Positions 25,267-34,016 of a DNA stretch of 54,884 bases are shown in pieces. The stretch comes from JBFWQM01 sp050249455 (GTDB lineage: Bacteria; Pseudomonadota; Alphaproteobacteria; MPNO01; VGEU01). The position numbers were made by a program, and so were the translations under genes. Under the pieces are notes generated by a model, which was given only the letters and a program-made list of their open reading frames with translations, was not told where the DNA came from and did not search any database. Numbering within the stretch: position 1 is the stretch's first letter; each line of letters begins with the position of its first letter. Where the stretch lies: contig JBFWQM010000009.1 of the NCBI GenBank assembly GCA_050249455.1, positions 1 to 54,884 of the forward strand, written 5' to 3'.

Positions 25267-26003
25267 ACCATCCCTCTCAGGTTCTGGAATTCGGGTGACG
25301 TCCGGATCGCATGCTGGCGCGGCTTGGGGATGCCCACCAGGATCTCCTGGATCAGCCGCGCCGGGCGCGAGGAGAACACCAGCACCCGGTCGCCCAGGAA
25401 CAGCGCCTCCTCGATGTCGTGGGTGACCATCAGCACCGTCGCCTTGTCGCGCGTGACGATGTCGAGCAGGTCGGTCTGCATGTACTGGCGCGTCATCGCA
25501 TCGACGGAGGCGAACGGCTCGTCACACAGCAGAAGCGTCGGGCGTACCGCCAGCGCGCGGGCGATGCCGACCCGCTGCTGCATGCCGCCCGACAGCGTCT
25601 TGGGCAGGAAGTCCTCGAACCCGGCCAGGCCGACGCGGCGGATCGCGTCGCGCGCGGCGGCAAGCTTCTGCTCCCGGTTCAGCGGGCTGGTCTCGAGCCC
25701 GAATATCACGTTGTTGAGCACGCTCAGCCACGGCATCAGGCCGAACTGCTGGAAGATCATCGCGCGCTCCGGCCCCGGGCCGGTGACCGGCTTGTCGTTG
25801 AGCGCGATGCTGCCGCTGTCGGGCTTCTCGAGCCCGGCGACGATGCGCAGCAGGGTGGTCTTGCCCGAGCCGCTGGCGCCGACGATGGACACCACCTCGC
25901 CCTGGTTCTGGCCGAAGCTGATGCCCTCCAGCACCGGCAGGCGGCCGTTGCCGGTCGGGAACGTCTTGTAGACGCCGCGCAGCTGCAGCCCGCCCGATGA
26001 CAT
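25239..26003 (-). CDS. ABC importer ATP-binding protein (SsuB-like)
   Basis: A 254-residue ATPase. Walker A GASGSGKTT at 42-50, Q-loop Gln85/86, signature LSGGMQQ at 137-143, Walker B LLLCDEP around 157-163 (Cys in place of the usual Met), switch His195. ATG at 26001-26003, 22 bases after the binding-protein stop. Its end overlaps the permease start. Third importer of this class in the window and the only one with all three components plus a second binding protein on one transcript. Confidence 0.92.
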   Translation of the reverse strand: MSSGGLQLRGVYKTFPTGNGRLPVLEGISFGQNQGEVVSIVGASGSGKTTLLRIVAGLEKPDSGSIALNDKPVTGPGPERAMIFQQFGLMPWLSVLNNVIFGLETSPLNREQKLAAARDAIRRVGLAGFEDFLPKTLSGGMQQRVGIARALAVRPTLLLCDEPFASVDAMTRQYMQTDLLDIVTRDKATVLMVTHDIEEALFLGDRVLVFSSRPARLIQEILVGIPKPRQHAIRTSPEFQNLRGMVWDLLQASS

Positions 26004-26025
26004 CGCCTTAAGCTCCCCGAGACGC

Positions 26026-27054
26026 TCAGAACTGCAGGTTGAGCGCCTTCAGCGCATCGCGCGCCGGCTCCGTCACCGACACCGCCTTCACGTCGATCGA
26101 GCCGGGCGGCTTGCCCATCGCGACCGCGATCATCTCGGTGTCGAAGGCGTAGTCGCCGCGGTCGGGATCCATGCGGACGATCCAATGGTCCTTGTGCAGC
26201 TCCCACACCTCGGCGGCGGTCGCGTCGTCGAGCATGAAAGGCTGGCCCTTTAGGACCGAGACCGCGAACGCGCGATCGGTGCGCAGCTTCTGGGTGGCCT
26301 TCGCCATCGCGCGCAGGAAGGCGCGCACCGTCTCGGGCTGCTGCTCCAGCATCTTGACCGAGGTACCCCAGCCCAGGTTGGCGCCGTCGCCCACCCGCAG
26401 CCCGTTTTCCTTGCGCCACTGGTTGTAGTCGAGGATCTGGACGAACCCGAGCTGGCGCGCCTTGCCGATCTCCACGCTCGACAGGTTGGCGACGTCGGCG
26501 GTGCCGCTGGCCAGGGTGCCGAAGCCGTTGAAGCTCTCGACGCGCTTGACGTCCGACATCTTGAGCCCGGCCTTTTCCATCACCTGGATCCAGACGTTGT
26601 CCAGCGTCTCGCCGGGCCGCACCGTCTGGATCGTCTTGCCGCGGACGTCGGCGATCGACTTGATGCCGGAATCCTTCTTCACCCAGAACTGGTAGGGGTG
26701 GAAGCTCGACACCATCGCGATCTGGCGCACCGGCGCGTTCTGCCCGGCGACGGCGCGCGCAAGGCTCGCCGCGCCCAGCGCGAACTGCGCGGCGTCGCTG
26801 GCGATCGCCTGGACCGGCTCGGTCCACGACCGGAAGCGGACGATCTCGACCTCCAGGCCTTCTTCCTTGAAGGTGTTCGCCGCTACGGCGGCCTCCAGGC
26901 CGGCGTGCTGCACCAGCACCGTCAGGGTCGCGGCGACCTTCACCTTGGTCGGCGCCTGGGCGAGCTGATCGGCGGCACCGGCCGCTGCCGTCCATGCGAG
27001 GCCGAGCGCGATGCATGCCGCGCCCGCCATCGCCCGCCATGCGAGTGACTTCAT
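26026..27054 (-). CDS. Periplasmic substrate-binding protein, NMT1-like
   Basis: A 342-residue binding protein with a Sec signal peptide (MKSLAWRAMAGAACIALGLA, cleavage after AAGA). Mature part starts VKVAATLTVLVQHAGLEAAV, with KEEGLEVEIVRF and AQFALGAASLARAV blocks typical of NMT1 proteins. The ATG at 27052-27054 has GGGAGG six bases upstream, so the 20 upstream codons are dismissed. It follows the cupin gene by 67 bases and precedes its ATPase by 22. An aromatic carboxylate or similar ligand would fit the context but is not shown. Confidence 0.92.
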   Translation of the reverse strand: MKSLAWRAMAGAACIALGLAWTAAAGAADQLAQAPTKVKVAATLTVLVQHAGLEAAVAANTFKEEGLEVEIVRFRSWTEPVQAIASDAAQFALGAASLARAVAGQNAPVRQIAMVSSFHPYQFWVKKDSGIKSIADVRGKTIQTVRPGETLDNVWIQVMEKAGLKMSDVKRVESFNGFGTLASGTADVANLSSVEIGKARQLGFVQILDYNQWRKENGLRVGDGANLGWGTSVKMLEQQPETVRAFLRAMAKATQKLRTDRAFAVSVLKGQPFMLDDATAAEVWELHKDHWIVRMDPDRGDYAFDTEMIAVAMGKPPGSIDVKAVSVTEPARDALKALNLQF

Positions 27055-27121
27055 ATGACCTCCCTGGGCGTTTCTTGTCGCGGCCGCCGCTACGGGCGGC
27101 CGCTCGCCGGCCAACCGCCGG

Positions 27122-27763
27122 CTACCACTGGCTCCGCGCTTCCCGTTCCGGCTCGTTGTCGTTCCACGGGAAGATCGAATAGGCGACCGGATGGACCGTG
27201 CCGCACTCCGAGCAGGTGCGCACCTTCTCGTCGCCGTTGAACACCGCGAAGCCGTCCTCCTGCACCGCGTAGTAGCCGGCGAGGCCGACGCGCGCCGTCT
27301 CCACCTGCACCATGTAGAGCGGGTTCAGGCAGTTCAGGCAGTACCAGGCGAAGCGGTCGATTCGCCCGCGCTCCGGGAAGCCCTCGATCAGCACGGTCAG
27401 GCCGCGGTTGTCGGCCAGCTTGAGATTCATGATCATCTCTTGCTGATCGTTGATGTGCCAGAAGCCGTAGACGTGCTCGGCGTGGTGCGGCACCAGCGGC
27501 GGCGTGAACATCACGTCGGACCGCGGTTCGGAGACGATCTTGCCGTTCATGATCTTGAGCGAGCGGCCGGGCTTGAAGCCCGTAGCCTGCGGCTTCTGCT
27601 CGTAGTAGCGCAGCCCGATCAGCATGTCGCCGCACGGATAGAAGCTGCGGTAGCGCAGCTTCGATTCCTCGCTCAGCAGGTCCATCGTCATCAGCGCGGC
27701 CTGCTTGCCGACCAGGTCCTTCATCAGGTCGAAGGACGCCTTGTTGAGTTGCGATCCGTCCAT
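27122..27763 (-). CDS. 3-hydroxyanthranilate-dioxygenase-like cupin with rubredoxin-like ribbon (copy C)
   Basis: A 213-residue cupin/ribbon protein, third of its kind here. His103 and Glu109 form the H-x5-E motif (WHINDQQEM); ribbon Cys pairs are C142-x2-C145 and C184-x2-C187 (CSECGTVHP). No third cupin His is obvious after Glu109. AGGAGG five bases upstream fixes the ATG at 27761-27763. It is the second gene of the operon, 27 bases after the ferredoxin, which may deliver electrons to it or to the Rieske oxygenases. Ring cleavage is the family reaction; here it is inference. Confidence 0.75.
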   Translation of the reverse strand: MDGSQLNKASFDLMKDLVGKQAALMTMDLLSEESKLRYRSFYPCGDMLIGLRYYEQKPQATGFKPGRSLKIMNGKIVSEPRSDVMFTPPLVPHHAEHVYGFWHINDQQEMIMNLKLADNRGLTVLIEGFPERGRIDRFAWYCLNCLNPLYMVQVETARVGLAGYYAVQEDGFAVFNGDEKVRTCSECGTVHPVAYSIFPWNDNEPEREARSQW

Positions 27764-27790
27764 CCCGTCCTCCTGTTCGGCCGAAGCCGA

Positions 27791-28135
27791 CTATGCCTTG
27801 ACCTTAGCGGCGGCAGCCTCGAAGGCCTTCATCACGCTTTCCTTCTCGTAGCCGGCGTCGGCGCACGAGACGACCGAGACGTTGCCGGTCACGCGCGCCT
27901 GGCAGGCCAGCCGGTAGGCGGGGTGGTAGCCCCAGCCTTCGATGAAGTAGCGTTCGGTATCGCTGGGCGGGTCGAGCTCGCCCTCGACCACCAGCATGCA
28001 GCAGGTGCCGCACAGCGCCTGGCCGCCGCAGTACGAGCGCCAGCGCGCGCCCGACTTCTGCGCGCCGGTCAGCACGGTCCGACCCTGCTGCACGTCGAAC
28101 GATTCGCCGCGGTTCACGACCGTCACAGTGGGCAT
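27791..28135 (-). CDS. [2Fe-2S] plant-type ferredoxin
   Basis: A 114-residue ferredoxin. Cluster ligands: C36-x5-C42-x2-C45 (SYCGGQALCGTC) and C78 (YRLACQA), the pattern of plant-type and xylene-monooxygenase ferredoxins. An extra Cys46 follows the third ligand. First gene of the operon 28135-23523. It is the only electron carrier encoded in the window and so may serve the two Rieske oxygenases, the cupin C or the LLM monooxygenases. A candidate promoter (28303-28331) and a leader hairpin (28194-28214) lie upstream. Confidence 0.92.
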   Translation of the reverse strand: MPTVTVVNRGESFDVQQGRTVLTGAQKSGARWRSYCGGQALCGTCCMLVVEGELDPPSDTERYFIEGWGYHPAYRLACQARVTGNVSVVSCADAGYEKESVMKAFEAAAAKVKA

Positions 28136-28193
28136 CGCCGTTCACCAGCCTCCATCACGACGGGCGGCGCACGTGCGCGCAATGCCGGCGTCC

Positions 28194-28214
28194 GGCAAGG
28201 CGAAGCGCCTTGCC
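28194..28214 (-). promoter_or_regulatory. Leader hairpin upstream of the ferredoxin operon
   Basis: A perfect 9-bp stem (GGCAAGGCG arm) with a three-base loop, 59 bases upstream of the ferredoxin start and downstream of the predicted promoter, so inside the mRNA leader. No T run follows on either strand, so it is not a standard terminator. It could affect translation or stability. Confidence 0.35.
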
Positions 28215-28302
28215 GCCGGCCTTCGCGCGGGTACCCGTCGGGGCAGCCATCGTGAGCCTCAGCCCTGCTCGCCGGTCCATCGGCGGACCGGTCGTTGGGA
28301 AC

Positions 28303-28331
28303 ATCATATTGGAATGCCGGTTCGAAACCAA
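28303..28331 (-). promoter_or_regulatory. Candidate sigma-70-type promoter of the ferredoxin operon
   Basis: On the minus strand TTGGTT (28331-28326) and TATGAT (28308-28303) are 17 bases apart. The -10 matches five of six consensus bases; the -35 is weak. The 371-base gap 28136-28506 has no gene. It also holds the promoter of the divergent binding-protein gene at 28507, for which no clear boxes are seen. Confidence 0.35.
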
Positions 28332-28506
28332 GGGGGAGGAAGCAGCCGGCCTCGCATCATGGCGCTAGCGCCCGGTTGCGCGAAAATCAGTAGCCTGCGA
28401 CTGAATTCGATTGGATACTAACGGAAATCGCTGCGGCCGGGCCGGCCCGCAAAGGGTGGCCGGCATAGCGGCCGGGCGCCGAGGCCAACGCCAACGGGAG
28501 GCAATT

Positions 28507-29601
28507 GTGAACCGAGGAATCAACCACGGCCGCGGCGCGTTCGCGGCGGCGGCGGCGGCGGCGCTGGCACTGGCCTTCGCCGCGACCACGGCGGCGGCAG
28601 ACACCAAGCGCACGCCGCAGCTCGAGCAACTGCTGAAGGATGCCCAGGCCGAAGGCCAGATCAACGTTATGTGGGGCATCTCGCTGGGCCAGGAGCAGGG
28701 CGCGCGCGATATAGAGAACGCCCTGAACAAGACCTTCGGCCTCAAGATCAAGGTGAACTACACCCCCGGCCCGTCGATGCCGCAGCTCGCGACCCGCACC
28801 ATCCAGGAGGTCAAGGCCGGCCAGAAGCCCTCCACCGACCTCTATGTCGGGGTGGAGGTCTCCATCCCTGCGATGATCACCAACGACGTGCTGCTGCCGG
28901 TCAAGTGGTCGGAATACTTTCCGGAGATCACGCCCGAGATGCAGACCAAGGGCGGGCACGCGGTGCATATCGTCACGCTCTTCAACGGCGTCACCTACAA
29001 CACCCAGTTCGTGAAGAAGAACGAGGTGCCCAAGATGATCGCCGACATGTTCAATCCGAAGTGGAAGAAGAAGATCGCCTCCACGCCCTATGCCGCGGCG
29101 TTCGACCGGCTGGCGCTGGCGCGCGGCTATGACGTGATGGAGCCGATCGTCAAGAAGACGGCGGAATGGACCGGCGGCCTGATCCGCTGCGGCGAGTACG
29201 AGCGGCTGGCCAGCGGCGAGTTCGTCATGCTGTTCCTCGACTGCGGCCGCGTCGACGACGCGCTGGCGGTCGAGAAGGGCGGGCCGCTCGACCAGACCCT
29301 GCTCGGCGATGCGCTGGCCACGACCCTGTGGTACTTCGCGGTGCCCAAGACGAGCCCGAGCCCGAACCTTGCCAAGCTGTTCGCCGGCTTCGTCGCCACC
29401 AAGGCGGGCCAGGACATCATCGGCAAGTACGGCAACGCCACCTCGCACCTCGTCCCCGGCACCGAGAACTACAAGGTCGCCAAGGAGTACGAGGCGAAGG
29501 GCATGAAGATCCTGTCGCTGACCGCCGACGACATCCAGCCGCGCGAGGCCGACCTCGCGAAGTACAAGAAGGCGTTCCAGGACATGCTGGTGAAGAAGTA
29601 G
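28507..29601 (+). CDS. Periplasmic binding protein of a Fbp/Pot-type ABC importer (copy 1)
   Basis: A 364-residue extracellular solute-binding protein (iron/polyamine/2-aminoethylphosphonate superfamily). Signal peptide with a very Ala-rich core ends near AAADT. Mature blocks: QLLKDAQAEGQINVMWG, VNYTPGPSMPQ, IRCGEYERLASGEFVMLFLDCGR. GTG start at 28507 with GGGAGG directly upstream; no ATG fits. Paralog of the protein at 36260, with near-identical blocks. It lies 5 bases before an M24 gene. Two conserved Cys (IRCGEYE, FLDCGR) may form a disulfide. Ligand unknown. Confidence 0.9.
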   Translation: MNRGINHGRGAFAAAAAAALALAFAATTAAADTKRTPQLEQLLKDAQAEGQINVMWGISLGQEQGARDIENALNKTFGLKIKVNYTPGPSMPQLATRTIQEVKAGQKPSTDLYVGVEVSIPAMITNDVLLPVKWSEYFPEITPEMQTKGGHAVHIVTLFNGVTYNTQFVKKNEVPKMIADMFNPKWKKKIASTPYAAAFDRLALARGYDVMEPIVKKTAEWTGGLIRCGEYERLASGEFVMLFLDCGRVDDALAVEKGGPLDQTLLGDALATTLWYFAVPKTSPSPNLAKLFAGFVATKAGQDIIGKYGNATSHLVPGTENYKVAKEYEAKGMKILSLTADDIQPREADLAKYKKAFQDMLVKK

Positions 29602-29606
29602 CCACG

Positions 29607-30797
29607 ATGAACGGACCCGGCCTGATCCCGAACTTCAGCCTTGCCGAGCGCGACGCGCGGTGGGCGCGGGTACGCGCGCGCATGGCGGCGGACGGCCTCG
29701 ACTGCCTGATCGGCTTCCCCAACCAGGGACGGTTCGAGCAGCTCCAGGCCAACACCCGCTACCTCGTCGGGATCGGCGGCTATGCAACCGAGGTCGCAGT
29801 CGTCTTCCCGCGCGACGGGCAGGTGACGGCGATCCTGCAGGGCGGGCGCGACATCGAGTGGTGGTCGGGCGCGCAGGACTGGGTGCCCGACCTGCGCCCG
29901 TCGCGCCGGCTGTGGTCGCAGGGAATCGCGGCGCGGCTCAAGGAGCTGGCGGTGCGCAAGGTCGGCGTGATCGGGCTCAAGGGCCTGATCCGCGCGCCGG
30001 AAGGCGTGGTGTCGTGGACCATGTTCGAGAACGTGCGGGCCGCCTTCCCCGACGTCACGTTCGTCGACGCGACGCAGATTCTCCTCGAGACGCGGGCGGT
30101 CAAGTCGGCAGAGGAGATCGCATTCATCTCCGAGGCGGCTCGGCTCGGCGAGCTTGCGGCCGACGCCCTGGTGGCCACGGCGCGGCCGGGCGTGCCGGAG
30201 CGGGTGGTCTACGCCGCGATGGTGCAGGCGATGGTCGCGGCAGGCGGCGAGCTGCCGACGATGCTGTACTGGGGCGCGGGGCCGGAAGGCTCGCCCGCGC
30301 ACCTGGTGCCTTCGTCGCGCCCGCTGCGGCCCGGCGACATCCTGCACAACGAGATCGAGGCGAAATGGGGCGGCTACATCGCCCAGGTCGCGGCGCCGGC
30401 GGTGGTCGGCCCGGTGCCGGCCGACCTGCAGCGACACTTCGATGCTGCCTGCGGGGTATTCGATGCGCTGTGCAAGCAGATCCGGCCCGGCCTGCCGCTG
30501 GCCGAGGCCGGCCGCACCTACGAGCGGCTGGTCCGCGAAGCGGGCGGCGAGCCGGCGCTGTGGCCGTTCCACGGCCGCGGCCTCGGCGACGACCTGCCGG
30601 CGATGCCGAACGCGGCGTCGGCGATCGGCACGACGTTCGAGGAAGGCCACGTCATGGTGATGAAGCCGGGCATCACCCCGCGCGGCGCCAGCGAGAACGC
30701 GGCGGTGCGCGTCACCGACACGGTCGTGGTGACCGCCGCCGGCGCCCGCCGCCTCGGCAGCCGGCCGTTCACGATCGCCGCGCTGCCGGGGAAGTAG
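29607..30797 (+). CDS. M24 pita-bread fold protein with degenerate metal site (copy 2)
   Basis: A 396-residue creatinase/Xaa-Pro-peptidase-like protein. The M24 ligand positions read Glu249, Gln260 (GGYIAQ), His322 (FHGRGLG) and Lys353 (VMKPG), so only the His is kept. The first two substitutions (Glu, Gln) are the same as in the copy at 19012, suggesting a real subfamily rather than random decay. It directly follows a binding protein (5-base gap), so its substrate may be what that protein delivers. Creatinase-like metal-free C-N hydrolysis is a possibility. ATG at 29607. Confidence 0.87.
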   Translation: MNGPGLIPNFSLAERDARWARVRARMAADGLDCLIGFPNQGRFEQLQANTRYLVGIGGYATEVAVVFPRDGQVTAILQGGRDIEWWSGAQDWVPDLRPSRRLWSQGIAARLKELAVRKVGVIGLKGLIRAPEGVVSWTMFENVRAAFPDVTFVDATQILLETRAVKSAEEIAFISEAARLGELAADALVATARPGVPERVVYAAMVQAMVAAGGELPTMLYWGAGPEGSPAHLVPSSRPLRPGDILHNEIEAKWGGYIAQVAAPAVVGPVPADLQRHFDAACGVFDALCKQIRPGLPLAEAGRTYERLVREAGGEPALWPFHGRGLGDDLPAMPNAASAIGTTFEEGHVMVMKPGITPRGASENAAVRVTDTVVVTAAGARRLGSRPFTIAALPGK

Positions 30798-30798
30798 C

Positions 30799-30818
30799 GG
30801 CCGGCCTGACAGCCGGCC
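30799..30818. terminator. Possible hairpin between convergent genes
   Basis: A 7-bp stem (GGCCGGC, 30799-30805, with 30812-30818) and a six-base loop, lying in the 36-base gap between the convergent M24 and ATPase genes. No T run, so weak as a terminator. Confidence 0.35.
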
Positions 30819-30833
30819 CGGCTTATCCCGCCC

Positions 30834-31907
<1,074 letters not shown>

Positions 31908-32056
31908 GCGTCCTCCTCAGGCGCGCCCGCGCACGCATGCCGCGGCAGCGAACATCGATGTGCCTCCCCGTGCGTCCGGTTGGTCCGGCGACTTCGGGCG
32001 GGCCAAGCCTATATCGGCGGCGGCGCATCTTGCAAACGCGGCGTACCGAGAAAGCT

Positions 32057-32113
32057 GTTGCAGCAACCGCGGCGACCGAGCTAGCTTTGTTAGCAGACTA
32101 ACGAATAGTTCGT
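32057..32113. promoter_or_regulatory. Cluster of palindromes, candidate operator region
   Basis: Three short palindromes in the divergent promoter gap: GTTGCAGCAAC (32057-32067), GTTAG-4-CTAAC (32089-32102) and ACGAA-TAG-TTCGT (32101-32113), the last two overlapping. The GTTAG/CTAAC spacing resembles GntR-type operators. An ACTAACG half-site also occurs at 28417-28423, upstream of the binding protein at 28507. The matching regulator is not in the window. Confidence 0.4.
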
Positions 32114-32186
32114 CCGCCCGTTGGCAGGTCTGCCGACGGCGGCACGGTCGTCCCGGGCGCAACCGGGAATGGGAGGCCGAGCGCGA

Positions 32187-33287
32187 ATGAAAGCGGCGCT
32201 CTTTTGCACGACGCGGTATGCCGGTCCGGCGCCGAAGGGCGTATGGCCGGTGCCGGCGCACACCTATTCGCCGGAGATCGCGCAGCAGTCGATGCAGCGG
32301 ACGCTGAGCCAGTTCCGGCTGGGCGACGAGGCCGGCTTCGACTGGGTGACGGTGGCGGAGCACCATTTCGCGCCGTTCTCGATGTCGCCCAACCCGCTGA
32401 TCCTGGCCGGTGCGCTGACCCAGACGATCAAGCGCGCCAAGATCGCGCTGCTCGGCCCCGACATCCCAATCCTGAACCCCGTGCGCGTCGCCGAGGAGAT
32501 CTCGATGCTCGACACGATGTCGGGCGGGCGGGTGATCGCCGGGCTGATGCGCGGCACGCCCAACGAATACGTGACCTACAACGTCAACCCCGCCGAATCG
32601 CGCGAACGGTTCAAGGAAGCGGTGCAGCTCATCCGGGCCGCATGGTCGGAACCGCAGCCGTTCGGCTGGCAAGGCCGGTTCTTCCAGTACCGTTCGATCT
32701 CGATCTGGCCGCGGCCGATCCAACAGCCGCACCCGCCGATCTACATCTCCGCCGCCAGCCCGGAGTCCGGCGACTTCGCCGCCGAGAACCGGCTCGGCAT
32801 CGGCTTCGCCTTCACCACCGTGCAGATGGCGAGCAAGGCGGCGGATTACTACCGCCAGCGGGCGAACGAGTTCGGCTGGACGCCGACGCCTGACAACGTG
32901 ATCTATCGCCTGGGCATGCATTGCACCGACGACGACGAGGAGGGGATCGAGGACATGATCGCCGCCGGCGGCGGCCAGCCGTCGCTCGGCCTGACCATGA
33001 CCAACAAGGCGATCGAGAGCGCGGTCGCCGAATCCGGCTACTATGGCCGCGACATCGACACCCAGCGCGCCCGCCTGCGCTCGCGCGGCGAGGTGCGCGA
33101 CCGCATCGACAAGGGCCAGGTGCTGGTCGGCACGCCAGACACCATCATCAAGCAGGCTAGGCGGATCAAGGACATGCTGGGCTGCGGCATCCTCGACCTC
33201 AGCATCGCGGTGCAGATGGGCGACAAGACGCTGCGCTCGATCGAGAAGTTCGGCACCGAGGTGGTGCCGCGGCTGCACGAACTGTGA
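32187..33287 (+). CDS. LLM-class flavin-dependent monooxygenase (copy 2)
   Basis: A 366-residue luciferase-like monooxygenase, same length as and closely similar to the protein at 12348-13448 (shared FCTTRY.GPA, VAEHHFAPFSM, NEYVTYNVNPAESR, GYYGRDI, GDKTLR.IE.FGT). The ATG at 32187 is preceded by a GGGAGG about 15 bases back. Its stop overlaps a GTG (GTGA) of the next hydrolase frame, exactly as in copy 1. It starts a plus-strand operon with a hydrolase, an M24 protein and an OCD-like enzyme. FMNH2-dependent oxidation of an unknown substrate. Confidence 0.92.
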   Translation: MKAALFCTTRYAGPAPKGVWPVPAHTYSPEIAQQSMQRTLSQFRLGDEAGFDWVTVAEHHFAPFSMSPNPLILAGALTQTIKRAKIALLGPDIPILNPVRVAEEISMLDTMSGGRVIAGLMRGTPNEYVTYNVNPAESRERFKEAVQLIRAAWSEPQPFGWQGRFFQYRSISIWPRPIQQPHPPIYISAASPESGDFAAENRLGIGFAFTTVQMASKAADYYRQRANEFGWTPTPDNVIYRLGMHCTDDDEEGIEDMIAAGGGQPSLGLTMTNKAIESAVAESGYYGRDIDTQRARLRSRGEVRDRIDKGQVLVGTPDTIIKQARRIKDMLGCGILDLSIAVQMGDKTLRSIEKFGTEVVPRLHEL

Positions 33288-33304
33288 CGGCGCCAGGGCG
33301 GACC

Positions 33305-33955
33305 ATGCCGAAGGACCCGGACGACAAGCAGGCGGACACCGGGCAGGAGCCGGCCTTCGCCGACGGCGTCATCGAGGTGGGCGGCGCGCGGCTGCGCTAT
33401 CGCGCGGCCGGCGACGGGCCGGCGCTGGTCTGCCTGCAGGGCGACGGCGGCGCGACGCCGACACGCGCGCAGGCGCTGCTGGCCGCCGGCCACCGGGTCA
33501 TCGTGCTGGAGACGCCGCGCGGCGACGATGCGGCGGCCGGCCTGTCGCAAGCGCTCGCGGCGCTGGTGATCGACCGCTGCACCCTGGTCGGCGCGTCGGG
33601 GGCGGCCACTCTCGTCCTTGACGCCGCGCTGGGCGATGCGTCGCGCATCGATGCGGTCGTGCTGGTGGCGCCGACGGCGATCGGCGCCAACGGCGACCCC
33701 GCGTTGGAGCCTCGCCTGGCCCGGCTGGAGCTGCCGGTGCTCGCGCTGTTCGGCACCCGAGACCGGGTCGCCCCGTCGACGCTGGCGCGGCGCTACCGCG
33801 AACTGCTGCCGAACGGCCACATCGTCCTGGTCTACGACGCCGCGCACGCCATCGATTCCGAGCGGCCGGAGGCGACCGCCGAGGTGGTTGCCGACTTCGT
33901 GGCGCACCACGAGCGGTTCCTGGTCACCCGGACGAGCGGGATGATCCACCCTTGA
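33305..33955 (+). CDS. Small alpha/beta hydrolase linked to the LLM monooxygenase (active-site Ser kept)
   Basis: A 216-residue compact hydrolase. The elbow G-A-S-G-A (96-100) keeps Ser98; the acid is in LFGTRDRVAP and the His in YDAAHAID. Paralog of the protein at 11710, which has Gly at the Ser position. The ATG at 33305 is used; a GTG at 33284 overlapping the monooxygenase stop would add 7 residues. A 25-residue acidic/polar lead precedes the fold. The constant pairing with an LLM monooxygenase recalls RutA-RutD, but the similarity is only architectural. Confidence 0.83.
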   Translation: MPKDPDDKQADTGQEPAFADGVIEVGGARLRYRAAGDGPALVCLQGDGGATPTRAQALLAAGHRVIVLETPRGDDAAAGLSQALAALVIDRCTLVGASGAATLVLDAALGDASRIDAVVLVAPTAIGANGDPALEPRLARLELPVLALFGTRDRVAPSTLARRYRELLPNGHIVLVYDAAHAIDSERPEATAEVVADFVAHHERFLVTRTSGMIHP

Positions 33956-34016
33956 CCCGGCGCTCGACCGGCCAGCCCGGAACGGACGCAGACGGCCTTC
34001 ACCTGGGAGAGACGCG

